Below are positions 43,641 to 55,800 of a DNA stretch of 64,000 nt, piece by piece (the stretch's first letter is position 1; every line of letters begins with the position of its first letter). The notes below the pieces were generated by a model. It was not told the origin of the DNA. It ran no database searches and saw nothing but the letters and a program-made list of their open reading frames with translations. The DNA comes from Anthoceros angustus. Taxonomy: Eukaryota; Streptophyta; Anthocerotopsida; Anthocerotales; Anthocerotaceae. The position numbers and the translations under genes are program-made. The stretch covers positions 1-64,000 of the forward strand of contig VJWM01000196.1 of the NCBI GenBank assembly GCA_010909165.1. The letters are read 5' to 3'.

Positions 43641-46600
43641 GATCGACTACCAGCGCGACTTACCGGGACGGCCAGCCGGGCGTGCACAATCCCGTGTCGT
43701 GGTAGCAAGGGGTCCGTTCCCAAGAGAATGATAGGCTCTGTTTGGCACGTTTTCAACCGATTCTCACCCCAACATCACACCGTTCCGAACTCGGAGCGGC
43801 GTGCAGGTTCGACTAACTACTCTTAACGTTCACCCAGTCTTGTGGCCGGTGTAAAGCGTTTAAGGACTTCGTTAAGCGTCCGTACCGCTATCGATCCGTT
43901 CCTTTCCGTCTAGTCCGCTTCTTCTCACCACTCTCAATACCTCCATCGCTCTTGGGAAAAGAGTGGGTGGGCATGGTTCGACCTCCTCCGCTGTTCGCCG
44001 GGGCCTCTTCGTCGAGCTCACCTTCGAGTTCCCAGCTCATGCGTTCGGTCCGTCCAACGTCGGGCGCCTCTGGACGCAGCAAGGGTCTGATCGCCCACTC
44101 CACACACCACCACACGTTAGGGTCCGTCACCGGGACCTTGATCGCTCTCCAGCGCCGTATTCGATGACTCGGGACTCACGTTAGCAAAGCGCACAAGGGT
44201 CTACAAGGAAGCCCAGTATCCACCCCAAGAGAAAGATGCTTTACTAGAGAGCTCCGCCCTCTTATACTATGCCCAAAACGTCTTTATTACACTCCTATTA
44301 CGATGGTGGCCATTTGTGCCTAATCGACCGCCTACTATCTTCCCTCTCCCGCTATCTAAAATCGTCGGCGGTGGGCTGGGAGTGCCCTTGGTTCGCCTCG
44401 GCGCCCGATGAATTCCACACCCGATGGTTGCGGGCGCAATGGGATGATCCGGCGGGACCCCTTCCCCTTCCGAGACCACAGCCGGTTGGGCTCACCGTGG
44501 CGGACGACGGCCAGCGGTAACCACCACATCCTCCTCTCACGCCGTGGGTCCCACCTGTGGGACCACCGGTGGCGCTCGCACGAGCCGGGTGGTGACTCCC
44601 TCTCCTCCCGAGTGGGACCTGGGTCGGTCTCGACTCCGAGGAAGATCTCAGGATCGGCCTTCAGTCGGACCTCGGGGTCAGTCTCCTCTCGGGGTTTCGG
44701 ACCTCGGTCCGAACTTCACAAAGTCGACCTCAAGTCCGGACTTCCGGTTTTCGACTGGGGTCCATTCCACTCAGGACCCCCCTCTGCTGGTCCTGGTCCT
44801 CCCCACCTCCACCCCAGGGGCCCTCGTCCCTTCTCCCGGAGGGTTGCGTGGCCTTACCTCACTGCCATCGGGCGCGTTGCTCCTCCACAGGCTCCTCTCC
44901 TTGCGTCGTCCCAAACAACGCCACAAGGCCCCGGTGCTATCCCCCTCCTTCACTTCCTCCTTGATCCTCAGTCCGTCCACTTATAGAGGTGGCGAAACCT
45001 CAAAGCCTTGAGGAGTTCAGGCGTGGTAAGGCAAAGTCCGAGTCGACTTGGATTGCCTCTTCCACATGCGCCCGGAGCTGCATCTCACTCCATGAGGTGC
45101 TCCGTCTTGCCGAGGCTGGGCCCGTCTCCGCCGCCCATCGCCCGGTTAGCCGGGCGGAATCTCGTGAGGCCACGAGGAAGCCTCCATCACTTCTGCACGG
45201 CGCGCTTCGCTCCGGCTCGCCGTTTCCGCACCTCCGACTTCACCGCCATACGCGGCGCTCCCCCTCCGCTTCCTCAAGCGGGACCCAGCTTCTTTTGTCA
45301 GGCCTTGCTCCTCCATTCATCACGGCTGAGCTCACCATCTCCCTTCCCGAGGTGGTCCGGCAACTCCATTTCCTTGGTCAGTCCTTCTCCATTTGGCGTC
45401 TGCTCCTTGTTCCATCGCCTCACCTCCTCGCCCTCCAGCAGTGAGTCGCTCTATCTCGCCGGTGATCAGCGATCACGCCCGAAGAAGCCCGTTCCGCTCA
45501 ATTGTGTCTTGGCTAGCTCCAAGGTCTCCTTAGATCCTCCATCTCCTGCCGTTCCTCCTCCATGGCCGGCCAGGAGATCCTCCATCTCCATGTTGCTGGC
45601 CTCCTTCTCTTCTGCCACGGTAGTCCTTCACGCCACCTGCCGCCTTCGGGTTAGCCGCATTTGTTCTGTCTCCCTCCACCGGTTCGATCTGGTAATGGTG
45701 ATCGGTCGGTCTTAGGCTTCCCTCCGCGCCCCTTCACAGCCTCCCGGGCTTGGTGTTGCTCTGTGAGCCGCCTCGGCGGTCTCGAGCTCCTCTTTGTCTT
45801 GGGCTTCCTCCAACTCCCCCTGCGCCGCCTCTCGCCGTCTGCAGAGGTCCTCTGCCCGGGCTTGGGCCTCTGCGCTTTGCTTGGTGTTGCATGAAGGACC
45901 TTGGGTCTTCTTTGAGCAGACCGGACCTCAGCTCCCTTCCGGCGCTTTCCCTCTTCGATTTGGGCGAGGGACTCCGCCTTCTTCTTGGCAGCTTGGGCCT
46001 CTCACAGGAGGCACCATCGCCTCGGTGGCCTCCACTTCACAGGTCTTCTCTGAGTCCCAAGAGACCCCAAAAACATAAGTCCATGGCGGTTGCCAAAACC
46101 TGTGTCTCTTCCACGAGCTGGAGGCACCCAGAAGTCCGTCGTGGGTGCGGGCATCTCCGTCCGTTAACGGGGCCATGACCGGAGGGAGTCGGGACTTGGC
46201 TCTCCGGACGATCGGACCCTCGGTGCCACTGTCGGTCCTTCCACCTCCTTGGCCCGTTTGGCCGCTAACTCCTTCTCCGCCCGCCTTCGTTTGGGGCTCG
46301 GAGGTGGTGAGGTCCGGAGCTGCGCGTTTCCCCGCTTCATCGGAGGCAGGGGCGCTCCGGTGTGTTGCGCGGTGGCCCCACGCCTTGGGCGGCGTCCGCT
46401 CCGCTCTTCTTGGCCTCCGCCTCCACTCTGTGGGTAAGGCGGAGGGCCGATGCGCTCACTTGGCGCTTCATTGGTGGGAGCCGTTTTCCGCCTCTTGACG
46501 ACTCTCCTCGTCCGGTGGCTCTTTCTTTGTGTGGTGGGTTCTTTGGTGGTGGGCGTCTGATGACTCCCTCCGTGAGGTGCTCCGTCGGTAGCGGGACCTC

Positions 46601-48165
46601 GCTTGGAACGGAAGGAGGGAGGCAGGAATATCCTCCCATACCTCCCGGGGCGGCGAGGGGGTCCGTTCCAGTCGAATGGAATCCGGGATCCCTTCCCAAT
46701 CGTCCTCCTCCCGGCCCGTTTGGCCTTGGGAGGTCGGACCTCCGCCTCGGCCGCCTCCTTCCGCTCCGCCTGCAGGTAGGGCCGCCCGGCCCCGGGCGCT
46801 CCTCCTCTCCCTCCTTGGAGGTTGAGGTGTCCCATACATGGATGAGGAAGGGGCGAGTCTTGTGGTGGCTTCTCACTCCGTAGCTTCACGGCCTCTGGTT
46901 GATCCAGGCGAAGATGTACGCCCCGGTCGGCCCTTTTCCCGGCATGGGGTGTGCGAACACCAAAGATTGTCACCAAGGTGATCCACCTTGGTGAGCATTC
47001 AATGGACAATGACCTTTGGCCACTTCCCTCACCCTATCCGGTGGTCCGACTTCAAGCCGTTGACGCCGTTGCGTCCCGACCTCGGCATTGCCGCCTTCCA
47101 CCTTCCCCTCACCTTGAGGGCTCCGGGACTCGCCCCAATTTCTTCCATCGGGCGGTTGTAAACGCCTCGGGACCTCCACGGTCCACCTCACAGGAGTCCT
47201 CCCTCAAGCTCTTGGGCGAACCTCCTTGTTGGCGGCCAGCATCTTCTGGCGTACTCTCGGGCCGGCGGCCATCAAACGTCGAGACAGCTGAAGATATCCA
47301 AGTGCCATTGCTCCACGAGCTCCTCACTTCCTCCGGGCCCGAGTCGAGGTATCTCTTGGTAGCGATGTTGCGCTCCACCAAGCGCGGGCTCCCACCTCCG
47401 CCTTCTTGGGTCCCATTGGTGCTTCTCGCTCATGTTGGAAATTGTCTCGATACTCCCTTGCCTCGTCGCGTTGGCCGCTCCCACGAGGTGAGCGGCAGCG
47501 CGCGAAAACTGGCGCTCGAAAGACAATGCCGGTAGCCGGGTGCGCGAGGCCTTGCGCCGGCGAGGTCACGAGGAAGAATGGCCTTCCCTCAAACTGCGGC
47601 GTCGAGGAGCATTTGGGCGGTGAGGTGTCCCGTTTCGTGGCAGCGTCGGGCACGCATGGCTTACTCCCAACTTACGCGCCTCCGCTTACCGGCCCGCCAC
47701 ATACTCTAGCTTTGCGCCGCGCGTGCCTCTGTGCTCACGCCAGCGTGCTCTAACCTTATTTGGTAGCTGTGCAGGAGGCGTGAACATTCACCCTATCCGC
47801 GCAACCTACGGTCTGATGCTGCGTTCACCTCTCAGAGCCAAGTCCACAGCCCCGTCGCCTAAATACGCCTCCCACCTAGTTACTTTACTATGGCGCATTT
47901 ATCCCGTGCCTCCGCCCAGTGGTAGAGATTTAGTCCGCGTGCACTACCCGAGTGCAACGTATCCACCCGAGTGTAGTCAGAAGCATCTGAAAAGATGCGG
48001 TCCGGAGTCTTTCCTCACTACTCGGCGTAACCGGTCCTATACTCTTTCCTTATTTCTTCCTAGCCTTATTTCCTACTCCACGCCCACGAAAAAAAAAACC
48101 AAACCTAGCTCATTTCACCTACCAGTGGAGAGTCAAGCAAGGCCCACAATGGCTAGGCTGTAGCC
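43640..48165 (-). mobile_element. Family X LTR-type element, copy 2
   Basis: About 4.5 kb on the minus strand. The LTR block lies at 44,100-44,300 (TATAAG at 44,266-44,261). The longest frame is 46,164-47,009 (281 codons), basic and Pro/Arg/Glu-rich, containing SPPPSPKRRRAEKELAAKRA. Near 47,330 VERNIATKRYLDSGPEE parallels copy 3. The element start on the minus strand is near 48,165. Frameshifts are many, and there is no pol. Confidence 0.6.
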
Positions 48166-49755
48166 TTCGACGGACAGTAAGCCCAAAATCCGCTCAAGCA
48201 CCACATCGCATGCAAGCTCTCGGCCACTTGAACATTGCTGTCATGCCGCATCATATTGCTTGCCGCCGCCTTCCTCCACTTGTTGATTGAGTTGTGTCGA
48301 TGCGGCCGGGCGCGCATCTGCACCTCGCCCGCCTGCCGGGATCGTCGTCTGGCACGACGTCCACTTGCCCACGCCTCCCAAGCGCCCAGCAAATCAATGG
48401 ATCATACCCGCAACACACAGCCTTGCTGAAACCACACATCACGCCCGACCACTGCTTACATTTCCTGCTTTGAGGCCACATAGCCCGATCGTGCACTGCC
48501 GCTCGTTGTGGGCGGCATGGCTCACGCCTTCTGGAGCCGCCCAACAAGCATGGCCGTGGGCAATGGAGAACGCCGGGTCCGTGCAATCCACCTCGCAATC
48601 AACGGTTTGAGAATTCATGGTGGCAAACTCGAATCGACGCGCCGCACGGGCTGACCACCTCCTTGTGCACATCCACAGCGATCGACGTCCAAAACGCCTC
48701 CTCCCATGGTGGGTGCGCCAAACGCCTCCTCCCATGGTGGGTGCTACCGCGGCCAGCAGGCTGCCACTCCACCTTCCGTTCGGACGACTGCAACGGGATG
48801 TCCATGGCGTCCCCCCACCCCTCCCCTCCTCTTTCGTCGCGATTGCTCCCTTCCTGCGCGCCCATGCCGGCCGCACCTCCTCCTCCACCACCTCCCCGTT
48901 TCGAACGCACCATCATGGCAAGCATTCAATGTGCACGGAATCATAGGTCCACTGCCGTACCGGATCGTCACGAGATCCCCCGCGGCATCGCCTTTACGCC
49001 GCCTCCTCCCATCGCACATTCCGCATCTGTCCGCAAACGCTACAGGCATATGCCAACATGTGGAGTCACCGCACCCTTCCATCCCAGTGCGGGTGCAATG
49101 TGATCGATGCAGCTACGGACTACTCGGCCACAGCGTGCATTTTCAACAAACATTGAGATGTGCCGCCGCACGCGCACCTTACAAGCGCAACAGCGGCGGT
49201 TGCACCCTCTTGGGCGACCGTCGCCGCATCTGCGAAGCCGTCGCCCTCGCAACCCCTTGCGGGAATCGATACATCGCCCGCAGTTCCAACGAATTACATG
49301 AACACTGCATGACGGAACCTATGGTATCTATGCTTCTCAGTGATTCGTTGGACGTAAAAGACATCGGCGTGCTCGCACCATCACGCCATTCCCAACCGCA
49401 ACCACCATTACAATTTTATGCCTTCCGCGGCCGGCGCAGTTCACCTTCCGCCTCGCACTTGCATCCCCAAATGCGCCATAACATGGTTCTCCGTCTGCCA
49501 GTTGATATCGTCGAACAACCAAACCCTAACGGGGTTTAATCCAAACGATTGTCGCAGTGCCTTGTGATGGCAGAGATGCCTCATGCAAGCCATGTTCTTG
49601 ACACCGTATATGGTGTCAGCGCAAATGGCATTGAGGTGAGCCATCCCATGATATTTGCCACACTCGCGCATGCACTAGGGAGCCAAGACGGCGTGCATAA
49701 GGGTGGAAGGATGCTGAGCACAGAGGGCGTTGAAGAGAAACTTTGAGGCGGATAT
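48166..49755. other. Unassigned GC-rich stretch with a 277-codon frame
   Basis: The plus frame 48,706-49,539 is open for 277 codons from an ATG-like start, but its first half overlaps an open minus frame (48,439-48,891). The region is GC-rich, which favours chance frames. It contains VRVQCDRCSYGLLGHSVHF and LHEHCMTEPMVSMLLSDSL, which look protein-like but match no family I know. A 28-bp direct duplication (AAACGCCTCCTCCCATGGTG) lies at 48,695 and 48,720. Confidence 0.3.
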
Positions 49756-49759
49756 GTTG

Positions 49760-51380
49760 ACAACCCACCCACGGCTCATAGCCATCCTCCAAGAACTAAA
49801 ACGCGGGGCTCGGCAGGGCCAAGAGGAGCAGCATGCTGCGATTTCCTCGACACCATCGGCCTAATAAGCGTGCCTGATTTTAATGTGGCCGACCTGAAGC
49901 CCTCGCATGTCCTGGGGCGGCAGGTGGCGCGCATTCGGAAGAAGGTGCAGGACCAGCTTCTATTCACCGAGTGCCTGCATGTTGGCGGATGGGTGAGAGA
50001 GGGGTTCCGGCATGTGGTGCCCACCGACTTGGACAAGAGGGCCATGTTGGAGTGCCTAGGGGTGCACGTTTGAGAGTGTCACCAAGTTCTTCAGCACGGC
50101 ATGGATGCGAAGTGCACGCGCGTTCCTAAGGCGAGTGAGATTGAGGCACGCCTGCGGTTTAGGAAATGTTCGAAATCGTCCAGAGATGTCATTCACGTGA
50201 GCGCTCACCTCATCATCAACGGCAGTATACTTCTAAAGGCGGTGCCAATGGTGGTCAGGCAAGTTCCCCTCCGGGCGTTTGGGCAGCTGCCTCAGTCGAG
50301 GACGTGCTCCTCCACTCTCCTGCTCCCGCTATATGTCTCCAAGGTCGTGATGGCCACGCGGGTGACAGAAGCCATCCGCATGAACTCCGTGTACGGGAAT
50401 GCTTGAAAGGCCGGGCTTGGAGTCGGACCTGCGTTTGATTAGAGACTGGCAATTGGTTTTCAAAAGTTGTGTTTTGTCCACAGCCCGCACAAAGTGACCA
50501 CTTTTGTCAAGAGACTTTCTGAGCCGCCAATCAACGCTTGGTTTTCGCGATGGCGGATATGAAAAAGCGAGCAGCGCAACGCCAGTACCCGTGGCCATTT
50601 CTACGTGGTGCTTTCCGTCACCAATGAAAATGAACAGGAACAAGGTTGGGGCGCAATATTACGGAAAACCATGGGGTTGGCGGTGGCATTTGAGCCCGAG
50701 CTGGAGTCGAATGATGCGAATGCAGTCGCCGCCCGGAGAGTACGACCGGTTTGCGGCCTGCCATACACTCGATTGGCGAGATGGAAAGAATGCGGGGGGT
50801 TTCGGAGGCGAAAGGTCTTCCAATGTGGAACATGCACCAGGTACGCATGGCGACTGCGGGGGTGGTGCAGCTACCTGCGAGCAAGGTTGTTGTCAATGCA
50901 ACAATCCGAGGGGTGGACAGCTCAAAGTTCTAGCTGTACATCGGATGCGAGAGCTGCGGGACTGCGCTCGAAGAAGACAACTGCAGGAAGTGTGCTACAT
51001 GGAAGTGCTATGCTGCGGTTCGTCGGTGTCTCGATGGGCCCGGTATAGGCCGTTGTTCAGAAACCTTTGGGCGCATTCCAGCGAGGTGTTGGGCATGGAC
51101 CTTTAGGAGTTTGGAATGCATGTGGAATGGGGATAAAGTAGCGCTTTGCGGGATGCAGGAAGGCGGTTTGGTGCATCGAGATGTACGAACCCACTTTCGC
51201 CGCACACCATCCGTTAATTGTGCATAGCGGTGCCTTATCACGGTGGGTGGAAGGTCCTTCCAATGCGGAGTGGAGGTGGAGGCGGGAAGTCTGGCTGGTG
51301 GGAGGCGGCAGGCGGGAATGGCACCAAGAGGGCACAATTGTGATTATGACCACATCCATAGTCACGGAGCTGGTGTGAAC
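49760..51380 (+). pseudogene. Possible OB-fold / zinc-ribbon (RPA1-like) gene remnant
   Basis: Plus-strand pieces in several frames: VPDFNVADLKPSHVLGRQVA (from 49,873), LFTECLHVGGWVREGFRHVV, SKVVVNATIRGVDSSKF (about 50,883-50,933), then LYIGCESCGTALEEDNCRKC (about 50,934-50,993), WKCYAAVRRCLD and VALCGMQEGGLVHREMYEP. The order (OB-strand segment, C-x2-C-x8-C-x2-C ribbon, aromatic strand) recalls the zinc-containing OB fold of RPA1-family proteins, including MEIOB-like ones. Frames shift at least four times and intron borders are unclear, so I call it a remnant. The family link is tentative. Confidence 0.35.
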
Positions 51381-51581
51381 TTTTGCGGCGATTGGGGCCA
51401 GTCTTTGCTGATAACAAATGGCGCGATGTCTGGAAGAGTGGTTGTGGAATGGCGTTAGCCAAGGGCACTGTTTAATACTCCTCCATAAGTTTGGTGTTTC
51501 GCAAACCAAGGATAGGACTGTCGCAGTGAATTGTAGTCGCGCCAAAGCCTAAGGACGAATTTGCCTTCCTGTAGTGGTCAA

Positions 51582-52010
51582 TGGTCCAAAGCCCAAGGAC
51601 TTCGGTGTTTTCGTTTTTTCATGTGTTGTACCATGTCCAAAACTAGTCCTCGGCCTATGGCCCTATGACGAAAACAACTGATGTTGTTTTCGTCATTGGG
51701 CCAAAGGCCAAGGACTAGTTTTGGACATGTTTTTTTATGGCTGTCGTCCAAAGGCCAAGGACTAAAACGTAATCCTGGATTGACGAATGGTCCAAAGGTC
51801 AAGGACTTGTTTTCATTTGGTGATTCTCGGTTTGGTCTAAAGGCCAAGGACTTTGTTCCCTTCATTGATTTACGGATTGGTCCAAAGGCCAAGGAGTTTT
51901 TTTCCCTTCATTTCCGATCTGATAGGTCCAAAGGCCAAGGAGTATTTTTCCTTTCATGACGGTCAGATTGGTCCAAAGGCCAGGGTAGGGCAGGCATAGG
52001 CAAGTAGCGT
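51582..52010 (+). repeat. Degenerate tandem GGTCCAAAGGCCAAGGACT array
   Basis: About eight copies of GGTCCAAAGGCCAAGGACT at 40-55 bp spacing from 51,693 on (for example near 51,747, 51,789, 51,834, 51,880, 51,926, 51,970), with an outlier at 51,582. Spacers vary but are T/G-rich. The array ends with GCATAGGCAAGTAGCGTGTA, which recurs at about 57,705 and 58,535. Confidence 0.85.
51632..51729. repeat. 98-bp near-perfect inverted repeat (hairpin)
   Basis: Left arm starts CATGTCCAAAACTAGTCCT; right arm ends AGGACTAGTTTTGGACATG. The arms meet at GAAAACAAC - TGAT - GTTGTTTTC (51,670-51,691), a 4-base loop. A few mismatches lie mid-arm where the GGCCAAAGGCCAAGG unit faces its inverse. It could extrude as a cruciform or make a foldback RNA. 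Confidence 0.9.
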
Positions 52011-52079
52011 GTAGTTGGGAAATGGATTTTCTACCCAAACATGAATCGGACCTTGAAGGTGCGTGTTGCGCAATAGTTT

Positions 52080-52640
52080 GCATAGCGACCATTGGCGCAT
52101 CAGACAGTGCGTCATTATGACGCGCCATAGTTGCTACCATTGCGATGCATAAACTGCAACCATTGCAACCATACTTGCATACCTACATTGCGTGCGACCC
52201 ACATGATCGCATTGCACTGCGACCATTGCGATCATATTTCGACCCGTGGTCACATGGCTGCTATGGTTGCATAGCGCGACCCATGGTCGCATAATCACGA
52301 CGCGGTCGACCATAGTCGCGCACAAGCGACCGCCTTCGACCGTAGTCGCATGGGCTGGAAACCGCGGTCGCGGTTATGCGATCGCAGCCGACCATGGTCG
52401 CGATTATGCGATCGCGACTTCGTGCAGTGCGTATCGATCATGGTCCCATGGTCGCATACTGCCGACTGCCTGCTCGCGACCATGGTCGCGAAACTGCCGC
52501 GCATAAGCTGCGACCATTGCGACACGCTGGCTACCATTGCGACCGCGAAGCTGCAACCCCATTGCGACCATTTCGACCGCGCGCGTTCAGATACTGCGAC
52601 CATTGGGCCCGGCAGGCTGCGACCGTAATGGTCGTGCATA
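52080..52640. repeat. Dense palindromic GCGACCATGGTCGC-type array
   Basis: Many copies of GCGACCA and its inverse TGGTCGC, often joined as the palindrome GCGACCATGGTCGC (for example near 52,395, 52,483), spaced irregularly by 8-25 bp. Related CGACCATTGCGAC forms dominate 52,080-52,240 and 52,510-52,620. It is CpG-rich and has no open frame of note. Confidence 0.88.
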
Positions 52641-52849
52641 GCCAAATCGCGATGATGCTCCACTGACAATGCGGTTCCCCAAAGGTCAAGAGGTGTGGGC
52701 CGACTTTCACCGATGGCCCGCCAGTAGCGCACATCCGCGATTCGACAGAGAAAGGAGTCGCTCCAGAGAATGATGAGCTCGCGTTTGCCTTTTCAATCGT
52801 TTCACCCTCACTTAGTATCGATTCGGTCTCTGTACACTATTCATCGTTT

Positions 52850-55800
52850 TAAACCCAACTACCATAGCGCTCGCAAGCGGGCGATGGGCCAAGCGTTTAA
52901 GTACGGATTCGCGTCCGTGTCGTTCAAGTTCGTCACTCAACCCTCTAGTCCGTTCCTCTTACCACTCTCACTCTCACCATCCTTGGGAAAAGCGCGGGTG
53001 GCTCACAGAGTCGGACCTCCTCCGTAGTTCTGCGGGCCTCTCAGTGGGCTGCACGCCCTCCCGGAGTTCCTCCGGCTCACCGTTCGGTCCGTCCACCTTT
53101 GAGCCTTTATACGGGCGAGCAAGGGTCCCTAAGCGCTATTCACACGCACACACCACCACACGTTAGGGTCATCACCAAGACCTTGATCGGTCTCTCGGGG
53201 TCGGCCTGCTTTCGATGACTCGGGACTCGCGTTAACAAGAAGGCACCCAAGAGCACGCGCATCAACACCAGAGAAGATGCTTTACTCGGGCCTCACCCTC
53301 TTATACTACGCCGAAGGTCGGCGCCTTTATTACACCTCTATTACGAGTGAGGGCCATTTCGTCGATATCGGCGCCTACTATTCTCCTATTCCTCCTATCT
53401 CCGCCGTGGTGGTGGGGTGGGGATTACGATTCCCTCGGCGGTGGTGGCCCAATCCCCGCTGCAGCGATGCGGCGCGCAATCGGATGATCGCGGTAGACCC
53501 TCCTCTCCCGTCTCGGTTGCTGGCGGCCCGGCGGCCACTGCTGTCCTCCTCCTTCCTCCACGGGCCCCTGCGTGGGCCCTCCAGATGTGCGGTGATTGCT
53601 CTCCCCACTCAAGTGGACCTCGGGACCCGTCTCGACTCCACGAGTCCGGACCTCTAGTCCAGGTCTTCCCTCAGGGTCCGGTCCTCAAGGTCCGGTCTTC
53701 TGGAGTTCGGACCTCGGGGGTCCGGACTTGCCTCTGAGGTCGGTCTTACGGCCCAACTTCCCACAGGTCCGGACCTCGGGGTCCCGGTCACTAGAGTGGA
53801 CCTCTAAGTCGATCCTCCTTGAGGGGCGGACTTGAGGCCTTTCTTGAGTCGGACAAAGTCGGACTCACGAACTCTGGTTTTGCCTCCTCGGGCGATCATC
53901 TCACCCAGGCCCTCCCTTGGTTCCGGGTTCCGGTTGCGCCTTCCACGGCCTCCTCCTCCCTTCCTTGATGCGGAGGTGCAGTGCTTACCTCGGTGCAGTG
54001 ACCCTTCCTGCGTCAGGCTCCTCCTCTCCCTCGCGCTTTGCTGTTGTCGTCAAGCGCGCTCCTAGGGTCCCGTGGTATGTCTTTGTCCCGGGTCCTTCCT
54101 CCCTCGCTCCTCCTTGAGCCCTTACGGAAGTCCGCTCCCCCCTGGTGGCGCAAAACCTCCAGCCTTGAGCTGCGTGGTAGTAGGCGAATCGACTTGTTGG
54201 TGCCTCCTCCACATGGGCCCGGAGCACCGGTATTCCCTCCTCCAGTGCTCACGGGGGCATGTTGTCGGCTTCTTGGCCGTCTCAGTTGCCGAGCTTACCA
54301 AGCGCAGGCGGACTCCTCGATGCCAAAGCGGCCTCAGATGCGGCCTTGGCTGCGCGGCGTTCTCCTCCTCCCCGCCGTCGTTCGGCTCACTTGATTTGCA
54401 GCCATGGTGAGCTCACCCTCTACATAGCCGGGAATGACCTGCTTCCTCCTCCAGTGCTCTCTTCCCTCCGTTCATCCTTTCCCGGAGGTCCGCCACTTCC
54501 TTCTCCAGGCGGGCCGGTATCCCCGTCCGACTCCTGGCTTCCTCCACCTCCTGCTGCAGCCTCGCGACGTCGAACTCCTTGGACCGTCGCCTATTCTCCT
54601 CCGTCTTCAAGCGAAGCTGGAGGCGCTCTATCTCCGCTCGAAGTCTTGGATTCTCTCGTTGAGAACCCCTGCTTTCCGTCGTCTTGGAGTTGCGGCTCAA
54701 GGTATCCTTGCATCCTCCGGCTCCTGCCCGCCTTCTACCTCCTGCCTGCACCACAGGGTCCCCTAGTCTTGACCTCCGGCTCCTCACGGCTCGGCCGTGC
54801 TCCTCCGCTGTTCGGCCTTGTTGGCAGCTACTGCCGTCTCCCTCCACCCGGTTCCGATCACGTCGATAGTGATCCCGGTCGACCTTGTGACTTCGCTTCT
54901 CATGGCCTTCGAGCTCTGGGCCAGGCGCAGGCGGGCGCGCCTCGGCCGGTCTGACCCTCTCCGCCTCTGCTGCGCCTCCCCGTCTGCGGAGATCTTGGCT
55001 TGGGCCTCTGCGCTGCCTCGGTGCTCCTGCAATTTGAGGACCTTAGTCGATCTTCGAATCGTGGGACCTCGCGCTCCGCCTCCGCTTCCCTTCCTCGATG
55101 CGGCCGAGGGGCTTCCGCCTTCTTCCTTGCCTCTGGGCCGCCTCCATCTGCTCTGGAGGAGCACCATGCGCCTCCTTGTTGCCTCCACCTCCAGGTCTTC
55201 TCGGCCGTTCAGAGTCCCAGGCATATCCATGTGGCAGGACCAGCCGTGTCTCTCTTCCACGGTGCCGTGATGAGGCCCCAGTCCGTCGTGGGCGGGCATC
55301 TCGATCGCCAAGGACCTCCATACCGCGATCGGGAGGTCAGTGGGCTCGGGCAGGCTCTCGGACCTAATCGGGACCCTTAGGTCTGGTCGAAGGGGCCTCA
55401 CCTTCTTTAGCCCTCTTGGCGCCAATTCCTTATTCGCCCTCTTTCTCCACAGGGCTCGGAGGGTGAGGGGTTCGGGGTGCCTCTCCCGGTCGGAGGCAGG
55501 ACCCGGCTCCGTGGGGCTGCCGATGGCCTCCCGCTCACGCGTCCCTTCCGCCCGCCATCGCCTCCTCGGCTTCTTGCCACTCCGTTGGCAGCGAGAACAG
55601 GCGCCGTCAGGTCTTTGCGTTGAGTGGCACCGTCTTCGCCTCTTCGGTCCCAGAGTCGTCGGGTCTCGGTGTGGCGGGCGAGTCATCGGGCCCAGAGCCA
55701 ACTCCGCCTGGGCCGCCTCTTCCTTGTTGCTCGGTGGGGGCACCGGGAGGAGGAAGCGGGATGTCCTCCACACTTCCCTCGTGGCGAGGTCCGCTCGGGG

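Noticed and set aside
54784-55773. 329-codon minus-strand frame as a possible host gene
   Set aside because: Homologous sequence occurs in the two other family-X copies, so it is part of a repeat, not a single-copy gene.
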